A stretch of 51,466 nucleotides of DNA. Origin: Solobacterium sp. GTDB lineage: Bacteria; Bacillota_I; Bacilli_A; Erysipelotrichales; Erysipelotrichaceae. The first letter of the stretch is position 1; each line of letters starts with the position of its first letter. A model generated the notes under the pieces. It searched no databases. It worked only from the letters and a program-made list of their open reading frames with translations, and was not told the DNA's origin. This document shows positions 16,610 through 24,788 of the stretch, one piece after another. The stretch lies in assembly GCA_017469885.1 (NCBI GenBank), contig JAFUFO010000029.1, positions 1-51,466 on the forward strand, in the 5' to 3' direction. Position numbers and translations under genes: made by a program.

Positions 16610-17107
16610 TTACAGCTTTGTACAGATCCAGGCCGCAAGTGCAGATACGGCCGGGAAGATGACAAACAGTTTCAGCAATTGGCTCTTAATATTAAATCCG
16701 TACTTCCTTCCCTGCATCACATCTCTTGCCTCGGGATAGTAATACTGGAAGAAGTGGAATTTCAAAAGCAGGAAGTTATCAATGAGCGCCATGTCACAGA
16801 TCTTATAGACCGTAAGGATCGTCAGAAAGCGTACAAAGAACTGCCCGAAGGTAAATCCGCTTCGTACACCATCCCATACGGCAATCACAAATACACCGAG
16901 GATCATCAGAACACTCATGATAAACAGTGTCCATCCGATCGCATGTGCGCCATAGAAGAGTTCATCCTCTCTCTGTACAATCACTTCTCTTGCCTCCTTT
17001 GGGGCAGTGGAAAAGAATTTATTGTCCTGAATAAACGCTACTGCCGCAAATAACATCATCGCCATTGCGGCACAGAATACGATTGTCAGAAATATGGTTA
17101 ACAGCAT
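16610..17107 (-). CDS. Small membrane protein, paralogue group B member 1
   Basis: 165 residues with four predicted membrane segments. The centre, FTFGQFFVRFLTILTVYKIC and then LLKFHFFQYYYPEARD, is shared almost motif for motif with the next gene (17169-17660). Start ATG 17107 after AGGAGG. Function not recognised. The conserved aromatic HFFQ-YYPE loop between helices is the likely functional site. Confidence 0.7.
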   Translation of the reverse strand: MLLTIFLTIVFCAAMAMMLFAAVAFIQDNKFFSTAPKEAREVIVQREDELFYGAHAIGWTLFIMSVLMILGVFVIAVWDGVRSGFTFGQFFVRFLTILTVYKICDMALIDNFLLLKFHFFQYYYPEARDVMQGRKYGFNIKSQLLKLFVIFPAVSALAAWICTKL

Positions 17108-17168
17108 ACGGTTATCCTCCTGAAGTTAAATGATTTATTAAGCTCATCGGCAGTGCCTGCCATGGTTC

Positions 17169-17660
17169 CTATAACAGCGAGAAGATCCAGGCAGTGATGG
17201 CACTGCCGATGAGGATCTTGATACATTGTCCGATCTGCTGTTTACGGTTGTATCCAAAGTTCTTCCATCCTTCACACCCTTCGGTCTCCGGGAAGTAATG
17301 CTGAAAGAAGTGTGTCTTTGTCAGAAGGAAATAATCCAGACAGACGATATCAAATACCTTGATCACCGCACCGATGGTCAGAAACCGGACGAAGAACTGC
17401 CGGAAGGTAAAGCCATGACGAAGCCCATCGATTCCGGCATACACAAACAGCCCGATATACCCGGCAATGAACAGTACAAGGATCACCCAGCCCAGTACCC
17501 GTTTCGGTGACATCGGAAGACTGTCGAGCCTTGGCTTCAGTTTCTCCTGTACATCCTTCGGAAAATATCCGGCAAGCAGCTTTGTCGGCAGTGTAACCGT
17601 TACACCCCAGATACCCAGAAACAGGAGTACACATCCGGCAATGGATAACAGCGCTGTCAT
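17169..17660 (-). CDS. Small membrane protein, paralogue group B member 2
   Basis: 163 residues from ATG 17660 (8 nt after AGAGG; the frame to 17732 is longer but lacks a site). FTFRQFFVRFLTIGAVIKVF and LDYFLLTKTHFFQHYFPETE parallel the neighbour. Four predicted helices. The gap between the paralogues is 61 bp, suggesting an old tandem duplication. A more distant relative is at 37211-37717. A perfect inverted repeat at 17745-17768 lies upstream and could be its operator. Confidence 0.7.
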   Translation of the reverse strand: MTALLSIAGCVLLFLGIWGVTVTLPTKLLAGYFPKDVQEKLKPRLDSLPMSPKRVLGWVILVLFIAGYIGLFVYAGIDGLRHGFTFRQFFVRFLTIGAVIKVFDIVCLDYFLLTKTHFFQHYFPETEGCEGWKNFGYNRKQQIGQCIKILIGSAITAWIFSLL

Positions 17661-17744
17661 AGATCTGACCTCTTCCTTTCCCTTAAAACAGATAAGAGCA
17701 GGTCCCGAAATCATTCGAATCCTGCTCTGCAAATAAACATCGTA

Positions 17745-17768
17745 GATAGTTAGAATTCGCTAACTATC
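17745..17768. promoter_or_regulatory. Perfect 9-bp inverted repeat
   Basis: GATAGTTAG, AATTCG, CTAACTATC. There is no T-run, so it is unlikely to be a terminator. Lying 85 bp upstream of ATG 17660, it may be an operator for the membrane-protein operon. Confidence 0.35.
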
Positions 17769-17815
17769 ATTACTATATCTCTGTCATTATTAATTATCAA
17801 TCCCTCGCAGTTCTC

Positions 17816-18991
17816 TCAGTTCTGACGCAGATGGTCAATCAGCGTCTTCGCCGCAAGGGCATGGGTTGCCTCTGCGGGATGCCCGTCCGCCGCATAGCCG
17901 GTGGAGCCATCCTGGGGTGTAAAATGCAGCGATGAGATATTTTCATCCCCAGTTTCCGCAATATACTGCTTCACTGCCTCCTCAACCGCAGGATACAGAT
18001 CATCATTCATGACGCCAAGCGAAGCGGTAATGCGGGCATTGGGATTATCCTTTCGCACGGTTTTCAGAAAGTCCACATAGAGCGATACAAATTCCGCTTC
18101 CTTTGCGGCATCGTGCAGCGTATATGTCGCATCATTGGTACCAAGATTGATCACGATCTCATCCGGGACAAATTCCGTAAAATCCCACTTCGCAGAAAGA
18201 TCCAGTACATGATCTGCACTGCCGTTGTTTTTGCCCAGATGCTCATATACAGGCGGCACCAGCATGGCCTCTTCCTTTGTGCCGTCTGCGGTATAACCCG
18301 ACACAATGCCATACCCGCTGTAAGCGACAACACTGTAATCCGCATTCAGTGCTTCCACAGTTTTATAAGCATAGGTCTTTTCGGCATCTTCTGTCGCAGT
18401 GGAAAAGTCATGGGATGGATCTTCATCATCCACACCATATCCGCAGGTTACGGAATCGCCGATGAATTCAATCTTCCTGTCCTTTTCAGGAAGCGGCGCA
18501 ATATCAGAAGCGGCCGTAACCTGAATTTCCTTGATTCCAACGATGGAATGCGCCGCTTCCGAAAGCTTGATAATGGCAATCTCCACCTCTTTCTCTTCTT
18601 CTGAAGAAAAGAGTTCAATGGTTTCCTCTTCCTGGCGTACGATATGATCCAACGTACGTTCGCCGTTTACGTATACGGCAATTCTTGCCAGGTGTTCTTC
18701 TTCCCCATTTATGGAGGCATCACTTCGAATAACAGCCGAGGCATATGTTCCTTTCAGTTTGAATTCGATCTTACTGGCAGAATGAATCAGCCAGCGGATT
18801 CCGTTTTCTTCTGCGGTCCGTCCGGTAAGTTTTACATACTCCTTTGATGCAGGAAATGTCCGCTCTGTCAGTACCTCTGCGGTACTCTCTTCTGTGACCG
18901 CAGTTGACGCAGGAGAAACAGGATTCGCATTATTACACCCTGAGAATATCAGGGCAGCTGTCATCAGAAACAGAACGGTGTATTTCTTCAT
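17816..18991 (-). CDS. CE2-like acetylesterase lipoprotein (SGNH hydrolase)
   Basis: 391 residues from ATG 18991. Lipoprotein signal with lipobox IFSGC. An N-terminal jelly-roll module (about 45-160: YVKLTGRTAEENGIRWLIHS, RIAVYVNGERTLDHIV) precedes an SGNH domain with IEFIGDSVTCGYG (nucleophile Ser), INLGTNDATY and a C-terminal AADGHPAEATHALAA (Asp-His pair). This two-domain order is that of carbohydrate esterase family 2, which deacetylates xylan or manno-oligosaccharides. It acts at the cell surface. It stands alone; no glycanase genes adjoin it. Confidence 0.83.
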   Translation of the reverse strand: MKKYTVLFLMTAALIFSGCNNANPVSPASTAVTEESTAEVLTERTFPASKEYVKLTGRTAEENGIRWLIHSASKIEFKLKGTYASAVIRSDASINGEEEHLARIAVYVNGERTLDHIVRQEEETIELFSSEEEKEVEIAIIKLSEAAHSIVGIKEIQVTAASDIAPLPEKDRKIEFIGDSVTCGYGVDDEDPSHDFSTATEDAEKTYAYKTVEALNADYSVVAYSGYGIVSGYTADGTKEEAMLVPPVYEHLGKNNGSADHVLDLSAKWDFTEFVPDEIVINLGTNDATYTLHDAAKEAEFVSLYVDFLKTVRKDNPNARITASLGVMNDDLYPAVEEAVKQYIAETGDENISSLHFTPQDGSTGYAADGHPAEATHALAAKTLIDHLRQN

Positions 18992-19066
18992 AGCGGTATA
19001 TTTCCTTGCGCACATCCGGCTATTACAGAATAGCAGGATGTGCATCCTGCTTATAAGGGCAGATAG

Positions 19067-19098
19067 AAAAAAACTGGCTGAACGATAATCCAGCCAGT
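19067..19098 (-). terminator. Terminator downstream of a gene fragment
   Basis: Minus strand ACTGGCTG/CAGCCAGT stem followed by seven T residues. It lies 24 bp after the stop of the short remnant at 19122-19280, implying that the remnant was once the end of a transcribed gene. Confidence 0.7.
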
Positions 19099-19121
19099 CT
19101 TCGTTTCTGCGGTCCTGATAA

Positions 19122-19280
19122 TTAATTGGACTCTGCCAGATCTTTTGAGTTTGCAGTGTTGATTAATGTGCCATCCGGCGCATAGAAGTTAACCGCAACA
19201 TTATCTGCTTTCTTCCCGGAGAACAGCGCATAGATTCCGCCGTACATATAGAATCCGAGTGTCATGAAGCTTTCTTTCAT
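19122..19280 (-). pseudogene. C-terminal fragment of an unrecognised protein
   Basis: 52 codons starting MKESFMTLGFYMYGGIYALF and ending NVAVNFYAPDGTLINTANSK then DLAESN. The sequence reads like the C-terminus of a larger secreted or membrane protein. The frame stays open only to a stop near 19334, with no ribosome site, so the 5' part is missing. The family is not recognised. Confidence 0.4.
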
Positions 19281-19335
19281 TCCAAGTTCACTGGTGCTCA
19301 GTGTTACATGCCCTATTAGCCAAATAGCTGATCAT

Positions 19336-19353
19336 ACGTGGAATTTACCACGT
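19336..19353. promoter_or_regulatory. Inverted repeat upstream of a double-glycine gene
   Basis: ACGTGG, AATTTA, CCACGT: a perfect 6-bp dyad 37 bp before ATG 19390. It would overlap the promoter region of that gene and could be an operator. No regulator gene is adjacent. Confidence 0.35.
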
Positions 19354-19389
19354 GATTGACGTATAACAAAAGTGAAGGAGATGAAAACC

Positions 19390-19671
19390 ATGGATAACAG
19401 CAACAAGGTTTCGCAGCAGGAACTGGAAGAGGTAAACGGCGGAAACACCAGCGAAATGAAGGAGCTCAGGGAATTTATCCGCAAACATGATCCCGACTTT
19501 AAAATCTGGAACGACATTGACGTAAGCAATTGGCTGAGTCAGAAGTCCGGCATCAGCTTCAGGAGCATCTCATCTGGTGATTACTGGCTCAATGAATACG
19601 AGCTTTCTGACGGAAGAGACATTTCTCATGCGGAACTTATGAAAATGCTCAGGGAACGTTTCCCGGACTGA
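19390..19671 (+). CDS. Orphan double-glycine-leader protein, family A member 2
   Basis: 93 residues, same length as the member at 15582-15863. Start ATG 19390 follows AAGGAG (9-nt spacing); GTG 19372 is inside the ribosome site. Leader KVSQQELEEVNGG. The body has REFIRKHDPDFKIWNDIDVS, NWLSQKSG, GDYWLNEYELSDG and SHAELMKMLRERFPD. Strong conservation of the body argues for a folded domain and not a disposable core. It has its own terminator, so it is monocistronic. No modification enzyme is adjacent. Confidence 0.72.
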   Translation: MDNSNKVSQQELEEVNGGNTSEMKELREFIRKHDPDFKIWNDIDVSNWLSQKSGISFRSISSGDYWLNEYELSDGRDISHAELMKMLRERFPD

Positions 19672-19739
19672 AATCAGCACGGAAAAAGAGAAACTCAGAA
19701 TTTCAGATTGAACTGGCGATAAGTGACTGCCTAAGCAAA

Positions 19740-19760
19740 AAGTAGCCGTAAAGGCTACTT
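19740..19760 (+). terminator. Terminator of the double-glycine gene
   Basis: AAGTAGCC (19740-19747) and GGCTACTT (19753-19760) pair across a 5-nt loop and are followed by TACATTT, 65 bp after the stop codon. Confidence 0.6.
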
Positions 19761-19918
19761 TACATTTGGAGCAGAAAGATAACCTGATCCGCATCTTTAC
19801 CGAGTGTTCCTTTTATTACAATGATTATTCTCTCAATAACATCATCCTGCATTCCTGAACATTTTATACAGGCCTTTCTTATTGCCCTGTGCAAAACAAT
19901 CTCTCTTGTTTATTTATT

Positions 19919-20860
19919 CTATTCCACAGAGAACTGGATCGGTTCACTGGTCGCAATATTACTGAATGTTTCCGCATTCAGAATATTAAATGTGACCTGT
20001 ACATCCTGAACCTTTTCGATGCCGTTCTGTTCCAGTTCCGAGGACATCAGTGTGATCTCAGAGATTGCACGTTTGTTTGCATAGATTTCACTGGAGAAGT
20101 ACGGTGTCATCATGAATCCGTTAATGGCCATCGTATCGCACTGCACTACGATATTCTGATCGGTATTGTTCTCAAGATACAGGACAATTGCATTGCCCCA
20201 GATCGTATCATCATTTACGTATTTGCCGACAATTCTTACACCGTTTTCGTTATATAGCTCTTTGCCTGCGTCATTCGGTGTGAGATCCATGTCATCGAAA
20301 TGGTTTGTCTGAATGGTATAGGTTTCTCCTGTAGTCGTTGTCATAAAGGAGTCCGGATCAAACAGATGAAATTTGACTTCGATTTTTCCAACATTCTCAA
20401 TTCCTGCGGCACTGAGCTGGGAGTTGTACAGGTCAACGGTTTCATTTGCCTTCATTCCGTCTTCAATTATGGAGCTGAACAGCGTGCTGATCATATAGTC
20501 ATTTACAATCAGCGCATCACAGCCAACACCGACTTTCTTTCCGGAGTTGTTTTCAATCAATACCTTGATGAAATCACCGGTCCATCCGCCGGTCTGATAG
20601 GAGAGTGCTGTCATCTTGACGCCATCCATATCAAAGATGACCTGTTCCTCAATGGTTGTGTCAGCTGCTTTCGGTTCCGCTGCCTGTGTGGTGCCGGAAT
20701 CTGCCGCAGGCGCGTCTGTCTCAGTCGCTTCCGCTGCCGCTGGTTCCTTTGAATCTACAATTGCATGATTGGATCCGGAGGATGATCCGCATCCTGTTAA
20801 CAACGCAGAGATCAACGGGATTACAACGAGTGAATTACTGAATCTTTTTGCCTTCTTCAT
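19919..20860 (-). CDS. Secreted lipoprotein with two tandem beta domains
   Basis: 313 residues. Lipobox LLTGC, a Ser/Ala/Thr-rich linker to about residue 68, then two modules: VIFDMDGVKMTALSYQTGGW and beyond, and ELYNENGVRIVGKYVNDDTI and beyond. Each contains a short motif (IVNDYMISTLFSS, AINGFMMTPYFSS) and is about 120 residues long. This is the same module found three times in the 7255-8646 lipoprotein. Function unknown; surface exposed. The start follows AAGGAACG. Its leader contains a terminator-like hairpin and a second strong hairpin (20861-20979), so attenuation is possible. Confidence 0.72.
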   Translation of the reverse strand: MKKAKRFSNSLVVIPLISALLTGCGSSSGSNHAIVDSKEPAAAEATETDAPAADSGTTQAAEPKAADTTIEEQVIFDMDGVKMTALSYQTGGWTGDFIKVLIENNSGKKVGVGCDALIVNDYMISTLFSSIIEDGMKANETVDLYNSQLSAAGIENVGKIEVKFHLFDPDSFMTTTTGETYTIQTNHFDDMDLTPNDAGKELYNENGVRIVGKYVNDDTIWGNAIVLYLENNTDQNIVVQCDTMAINGFMMTPYFSSEIYANKRAISEITLMSSELEQNGIEKVQDVQVTFNILNAETFSNIATSEPIQFSVE

Positions 20861-20979
20861 AGTTTTTCGTTCCTTTCCTTATGTGATGAGTGCGTGCAGG
20901 AATCAATACCTTACTCCTGCAGGTAACTGAATCATCACTCATTACAGACGCAAAAAAACTGCCAGGAGGTTTCCGGCAG
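20861..20979 (-). promoter_or_regulatory. Structured leader with an internal terminator-like hairpin
   Basis: On the minus strand, CTGCC/GGCAG plus an inner GGA/TCC form a hairpin followed by seven T residues (20979-20952). The only gene downstream in that direction is the lipoprotein at 20860, and no minus gene lies just upstream. A second hairpin (ATGAGTG with CACTCAT, inner TGCAGGA/TCCTGCA) sits between it and the ribosome site. This is the layout of an attenuator; the ligand is unknown and no riboswitch class is recognised. Confidence 0.4.
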
Positions 20980-21178
20980 ATACATAATGCACAATTAATC
21001 AAACACGGAACTGACATCATATGTTTATCGTTGAGGTTTTCACTGCATCTGATCACGGAACTTCTATAATATAGGGTATAGAGTCGAAGAAGAAGGAATC
21101 CTGAAAAGGAGTCCGATACGAACAAGTGTCAGAGATAAACAATCATTTGATTCATTGAACATGGGGGAAGAAAACAAC

Positions 21179-22615
21179 ATGAAACTGAGAAGACTTCTGA
21201 GAATATGTATGACACTTTGTCTGCTTACCGGATGTGCCGGAGGCAGTACAGCGCCTGCGGAACCGGAGGCCGAAGAACTGCAGGAATCTGCAGAACCTTC
21301 CGCTTCCGCGGATACAGTTTCTGTACATTGGGTGCGGGAACCAGATCTCAAACTGGATGGAATCTATGAACTTGAGGCAACTCCCTACTGGGGCATTCCG
21401 GAGACAACAGTCAATGAACGGCGCGGGTATCCGCAGGAATGGGATGATACCATCAAGCCGGAATATGTCCATTACATGGAGCCATATATCATTGCCGGTG
21501 ATTTTTACAGCACAGATGTGCCTGCCTACACTTCCGACGCAATTGCGGTAATCAGTGACGGAGCTGAAGGCATCTATGATTATTCCGGCAATGAAAAGAT
21601 CAGCCTGTGTATTCCGCAGAGCACCTCTTCTTCCACAGGAATCTCCTATTATCCGGGTACCGGATTTGGGTTTAATATAAATTTCCCTGGCCTCTATACC
21701 GGAATTCTCAATGCGGATTTCACAGGTGTGATTCCGGGTAACTATGGCGGTGTCGGTGGAGAACCCGGAGCCGGTTATTACATCATGAACGGTCAGCTTT
21801 ACCATGGAGACAATAACAGTCCGGTTACCGATGGTACACCGATTGCGGATGCCTATGATCATAACTGCCTCGTAAAGATTCTTTCTTCCGGCAATGATCC
21901 ATATACCGCAACGATTCTCGGCTATGCCGTATATGATGCGCAGGGTAAAAAGAAGAAGGAACTCGAAGGTCTGTTTCCGGTAAACTATTATGTCAACGGC
22001 TTCTCTGCAATGAGCACACAGGCAAACGAATATGACAGAACAATCGAACAGTTTGTGAATAAGGGACAGATTGCCCTGTATAACATGAATACCTGTGAGC
22101 CCATTACCGAAGCGGTCTATACCAATGCAAAATACTTTGAATCCGGATTCTGTCCGGTGGAAAAAGACGGAAAATGGGGCTTCATTGATGAAACCGGAAA
22201 CGAAGTTACGGATTTCATCTTCGATGATGCCTCCTCTGTATATGAAGGAAAGGCATTTGTCGGAACAAACGGCATATACGGAGTCATTGATCTTGCCAGA
22301 ACGGTATCCGATAATATTCCGATCACCATGGATACCTGTTATCCAAACGGTGTACCGGAAGGCAAAACCCCGGAACATGGAGAAATCCCGTTCCAGAACA
22401 TCGGTACTGCACAGGTAAAAGTAGATAATCTCAATACCCGCTCTCTTCCCAGCACCGACGGTGAGAAACTCGGTATCATTCATATGAACAGTATTCTTCC
22501 GGTATTTGAAATCAGTAAGGATGACAAATATACCTGGTATCGCATCTCTGACAACGCCTGGATTGCCGATCAGAACGGCGAATGGGTGGAATTTAAGGAA
22601 AACTGGAAGGAATAG
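21179..22615 (+). CDS. WG-repeat lipoprotein with C-terminal SH3-like domain
   Basis: 478 residues from ATG 21179. Signal peptide with lipobox LLTGC. The middle of the mature protein is built from WG/KWGF-type repeats (VEKDGKWGFIDETGNEVTDF, VGTNGIYGVIDLA, AVISDGAEGIYDYSGNE). The last 70 residues (AQVKVDNLNTRSLPSTDGEK onward) resemble a bacterial SH3 domain that often binds cell wall. A perfect TATAAT at 21065-21070 may be its -10. Surface-bound; ligand unknown. Confidence 0.78.
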   Translation: MKLRRLLRICMTLCLLTGCAGGSTAPAEPEAEELQESAEPSASADTVSVHWVREPDLKLDGIYELEATPYWGIPETTVNERRGYPQEWDDTIKPEYVHYMEPYIIAGDFYSTDVPAYTSDAIAVISDGAEGIYDYSGNEKISLCIPQSTSSSTGISYYPGTGFGFNINFPGLYTGILNADFTGVIPGNYGGVGGEPGAGYYIMNGQLYHGDNNSPVTDGTPIADAYDHNCLVKILSSGNDPYTATILGYAVYDAQGKKKKELEGLFPVNYYVNGFSAMSTQANEYDRTIEQFVNKGQIALYNMNTCEPITEAVYTNAKYFESGFCPVEKDGKWGFIDETGNEVTDFIFDDASSVYEGKAFVGTNGIYGVIDLARTVSDNIPITMDTCYPNGVPEGKTPEHGEIPFQNIGTAQVKVDNLNTRSLPSTDGEKLGIIHMNSILPVFEISKDDKYTWYRISDNAWIADQNGEWVEFKENWKE

Positions 22616-22687
22616 TTTCCGCAAAAACAGATCATTCTTGATACTCTTCTGTTCACCTGAACAGAAGAACAGGCAATAAACAAAACA

Positions 22688-22713
22688 GGCTCCTCATCCG
22701 ATGATGGGGAGCC
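22688..22713. terminator. Terminator between convergent genes
   Basis: GGCTCC and GGAGCC stem. The minus strand continues TGTTTTG, serving the nuclease gene; the plus side has a weaker T-tract. Confidence 0.55.
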
Positions 22714-22733
22714 GTTATTCTTCATACTGCATT

Positions 22734-23786
22734 TTACGGATTACAGCTGCCGCAGGGCTTATACCCCTGTTCAATCAGTTCTTCACGGGTACTGTAACTG
22801 TATTCCCGATTCTTTTCCTTCATATCTTCAACAGAGGGACAAGTTGGTTTATGGAACCGCATGGTATTAATATTGAGCACATAGGTAATATCATCCATGC
22901 TTTCAGTTACCGGCATCTGCCGGCTTATCGTTCTCGTACCTGATTCATTTTGTATAATTTCAAACTCCGATTCAGACGGATCCAGCAAATATATGTTTTC
23001 TTCATAGCTGTCGCCTGTACTGTAATCTATGACTACACCGGGCTGTACATTAAACAGATATCTGCATAACTGGATACTTTTCCCGTTATCCTCAACGGAC
23101 CAGGCTTCCATCACTACCCCGGAAGCCACAAGATTATCCCCTTCGAACACTGGAGTTACGCGATACAGGACATGATTTCCTGTTCCGTTAATATACTCCA
23201 ATACCTGATTTTCAATCGGTAACATGCCATTCATATTCAGATATCTTGTTCCGGTGATGAGATTGCGCTCTTCTGCATTTACGCCGGCAAGCTGATATGC
23301 GATCAGATGACACCGGTTATATAAATATCGGTCTTCAATCAGGTTGTCATAACGGACCGTATGCCATCCGGATGGCTTCACATCACCGATCGTTCCCCGC
23401 TGCACGGACGGTATTGTTTCCGGTCCGATCCTTCCATATGCCGGTCCACATCTCCCAAGTTCATCCAGATTACTGTAGACCACTCCAGTAATTGACCGCT
23501 TGTCCTCTTCCGTAAACAGCGGAGTATCTCCATGTAATATGACAAACGGCTCCCCAGTATATTGCGGCAGTTCTTCGACTTCCTCCTCTGCAGAAACAGA
23601 TTCTGCGAAACCATCCGCATTACCTGTGATCAACGGCGCAGATACGGCGGGAAACTCCTCATTTTTTTGGTCCGGAGTCGAGCATCCTGTTACCGCTGTG
23701 CAAGTCAGTGTCAGAAATAATATGAACAACAGCGTTGTTCCGATACTGATAATCTTATGGTTTGAATACCTGTTATCTTCCGGCAT
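22734..23786 (-). CDS. Secreted DNA/RNA non-specific endonuclease lipoprotein
   Basis: 350 residues. N-terminal membrane/lipoprotein signal (LTLTCTAVTGC). The catalytic beta-beta-alpha metal region reads YLYNRCHLIAYQLAG with the catalytic His, followed by NLITGTRYLNMNGML, as in the Gram-positive EndA/NucA-like group, where NRCH replaces the canonical DRGH. The C-terminus has the FHKPTCPSV...GYKPCGSCNP Cys-rich tail often attached to such nucleases. It acts outside the cell on nucleic acid for nutrition or competence. A MerR-type promoter lies about 155 bp upstream. Confidence 0.87.
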   Translation of the reverse strand: MPEDNRYSNHKIISIGTTLLFILFLTLTCTAVTGCSTPDQKNEEFPAVSAPLITGNADGFAESVSAEEEVEELPQYTGEPFVILHGDTPLFTEEDKRSITGVVYSNLDELGRCGPAYGRIGPETIPSVQRGTIGDVKPSGWHTVRYDNLIEDRYLYNRCHLIAYQLAGVNAEERNLITGTRYLNMNGMLPIENQVLEYINGTGNHVLYRVTPVFEGDNLVASGVVMEAWSVEDNGKSIQLCRYLFNVQPGVVIDYSTGDSYEENIYLLDPSESEFEIIQNESGTRTISRQMPVTESMDDITYVLNINTMRFHKPTCPSVEDMKEKNREYSYSTREELIEQGYKPCGSCNP

Positions 23787-23940
23787 TTACGATTCCTCTG
23801 TTTCTCAAATGATCTGAACACCGACAGTATGGAGTTCAATCAAAGAACTCCCTGGTACTATTATCATTTTACCGTAATGCAGTACATTTTTTTGCCTGCC
23901 TAAGATCCACTATCATCCTGATTTCCATGCAGCTTCATAA

Positions 23941-23971
23941 TTATCAATCCGTTCCCCGGGGAACGGTAAAC
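23941..23971 (-). promoter_or_regulatory. MerR-type promoter/operator, site 2
   Basis: Minus strand -35 TTTACC (23971-23966), 19-bp spacer, -10 GATAAT (23946-23941); the perfect palindrome CCGTTCCCCGGGGAACGG is centred in it. The next minus gene is the secreted nuclease (ATG 23786), leaving a leader of about 150 nt. Confidence 0.6.
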
Positions 23972-24043
23972 AGAACAATGAAACAAAACGTATTGAATCC
24001 CTACTTGTTCAAAATTTGTAACACTATCATACAGTCGTCCTGC

Positions 24044-24049
24044 TATAAT
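24044..24049 (+). promoter_or_regulatory. Extended -10 of the secreted protein gene
   Basis: TGCTATAAT gives a perfect TATAAT with the TGn extension 43 bp before ATG 24092; the -35 is weak, as expected for extended -10 promoters. Confidence 0.55.
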
Positions 24050-24091
24050 GAAGTCACAGCAAATATAAGCAGTACATAATGGAGAACAGTT

Positions 24092-24691
24092 ATGAATAGA
24101 GCAGGACGTTTTTCTGTACTTTGCGCATCATTTTTAGCAGCTGTCACAGTATTTCAGCCTGTGAAGACTGTCGCGGAAAACAATTATAAGAAACACGATA
24201 TTACACCATTCAATTTCTCGGCTAAGGAGCTTGAGAAGATATCGATTGATGATACCGGCATTTCTGTGGATGTCCCATCCAGTTGGGACTATGACAAGGA
24301 ATACGATTGTTACTATCCTGGAAGCGAAGATGAATCCGTAGCGTTCTATTACTTTGACTCGTCTGACGAGAAGCAATTCACTCCGAAACAGGATATTGAT
24401 GATGTTGTGGAATATTATCTGAAGACAGAGCCGGAACTCTTTGAGAACACAATAAGCAAAACGACAACAGATTATTACGACGTAGGAGGTCATTATATTG
24501 CAAAGACCTCATACGATGTGACAACTACAGATGACGGCAAAAAGGTTAGCTGGAAAGAAATCAATTACATCATTCCTGTAAATAAACAGCACATTCTGAA
24601 TATCAATATTGGGGAGTTTTTAGAAAACCATTCATTTGCGGCAAAACTGGTTCTTCCTTGTACCGAAACCTGTGTCACAACTCCCTTTTGA
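24092..24691 (+). CDS. Secreted protein, unknown
   Basis: 199 residues with a signal peptide (LCASFLAAVTVFQPVKTVAE; no lipobox Cys). The mature part is acidic and Tyr-rich, with ISIDDTGISVDVPSSWDYDK, a pattern like PsbP/DUF1795-type secreted domains in which a conserved VP-W follows the first strand. The last 15 residues (LVLPCTETCVTTPF) look unlike the rest and may follow a frameshift or truncation. ATG 24092 follows GGAG. Function unknown. Confidence 0.6.
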   Translation: MNRAGRFSVLCASFLAAVTVFQPVKTVAENNYKKHDITPFNFSAKELEKISIDDTGISVDVPSSWDYDKEYDCYYPGSEDESVAFYYFDSSDEKQFTPKQDIDDVVEYYLKTEPELFENTISKTTTDYYDVGGHYIAKTSYDVTTTDDGKKVSWKEINYIIPVNKQHILNINIGEFLENHSFAAKLVLPCTETCVTTPF

Positions 24692-24788
24692 CTTTCCTGT
24701 GACTTTTTCAGGTCAGCGGTTTCATCAAAATTAATTTGCGATTCATTAAATCCAGCTTCTATAAGCAGACGTTTGGTTCCCTAATTAG

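Noticed and set aside
20900-20945. Fifth MerR-type operator around TTACCTGCAGGAGTAAGGTA
   Set aside because: There is a short dyad, but no -10 box at a 19-bp spacer and no match to the shared palindrome.
21152-22624. 490-codon open frame on the minus strand
   Set aside because: It is the antisense of the WG-repeat lipoprotein, lacks a ribosome site and has no recognisable motif; the plus frame has a signal peptide and domains.
22734-23786. NRCH in place of the canonical DRGH nuclease motif as a sign of inactivation
   Set aside because: To my knowledge NRCH is common in the Gram-positive branch of this family, and the catalytic His is present.
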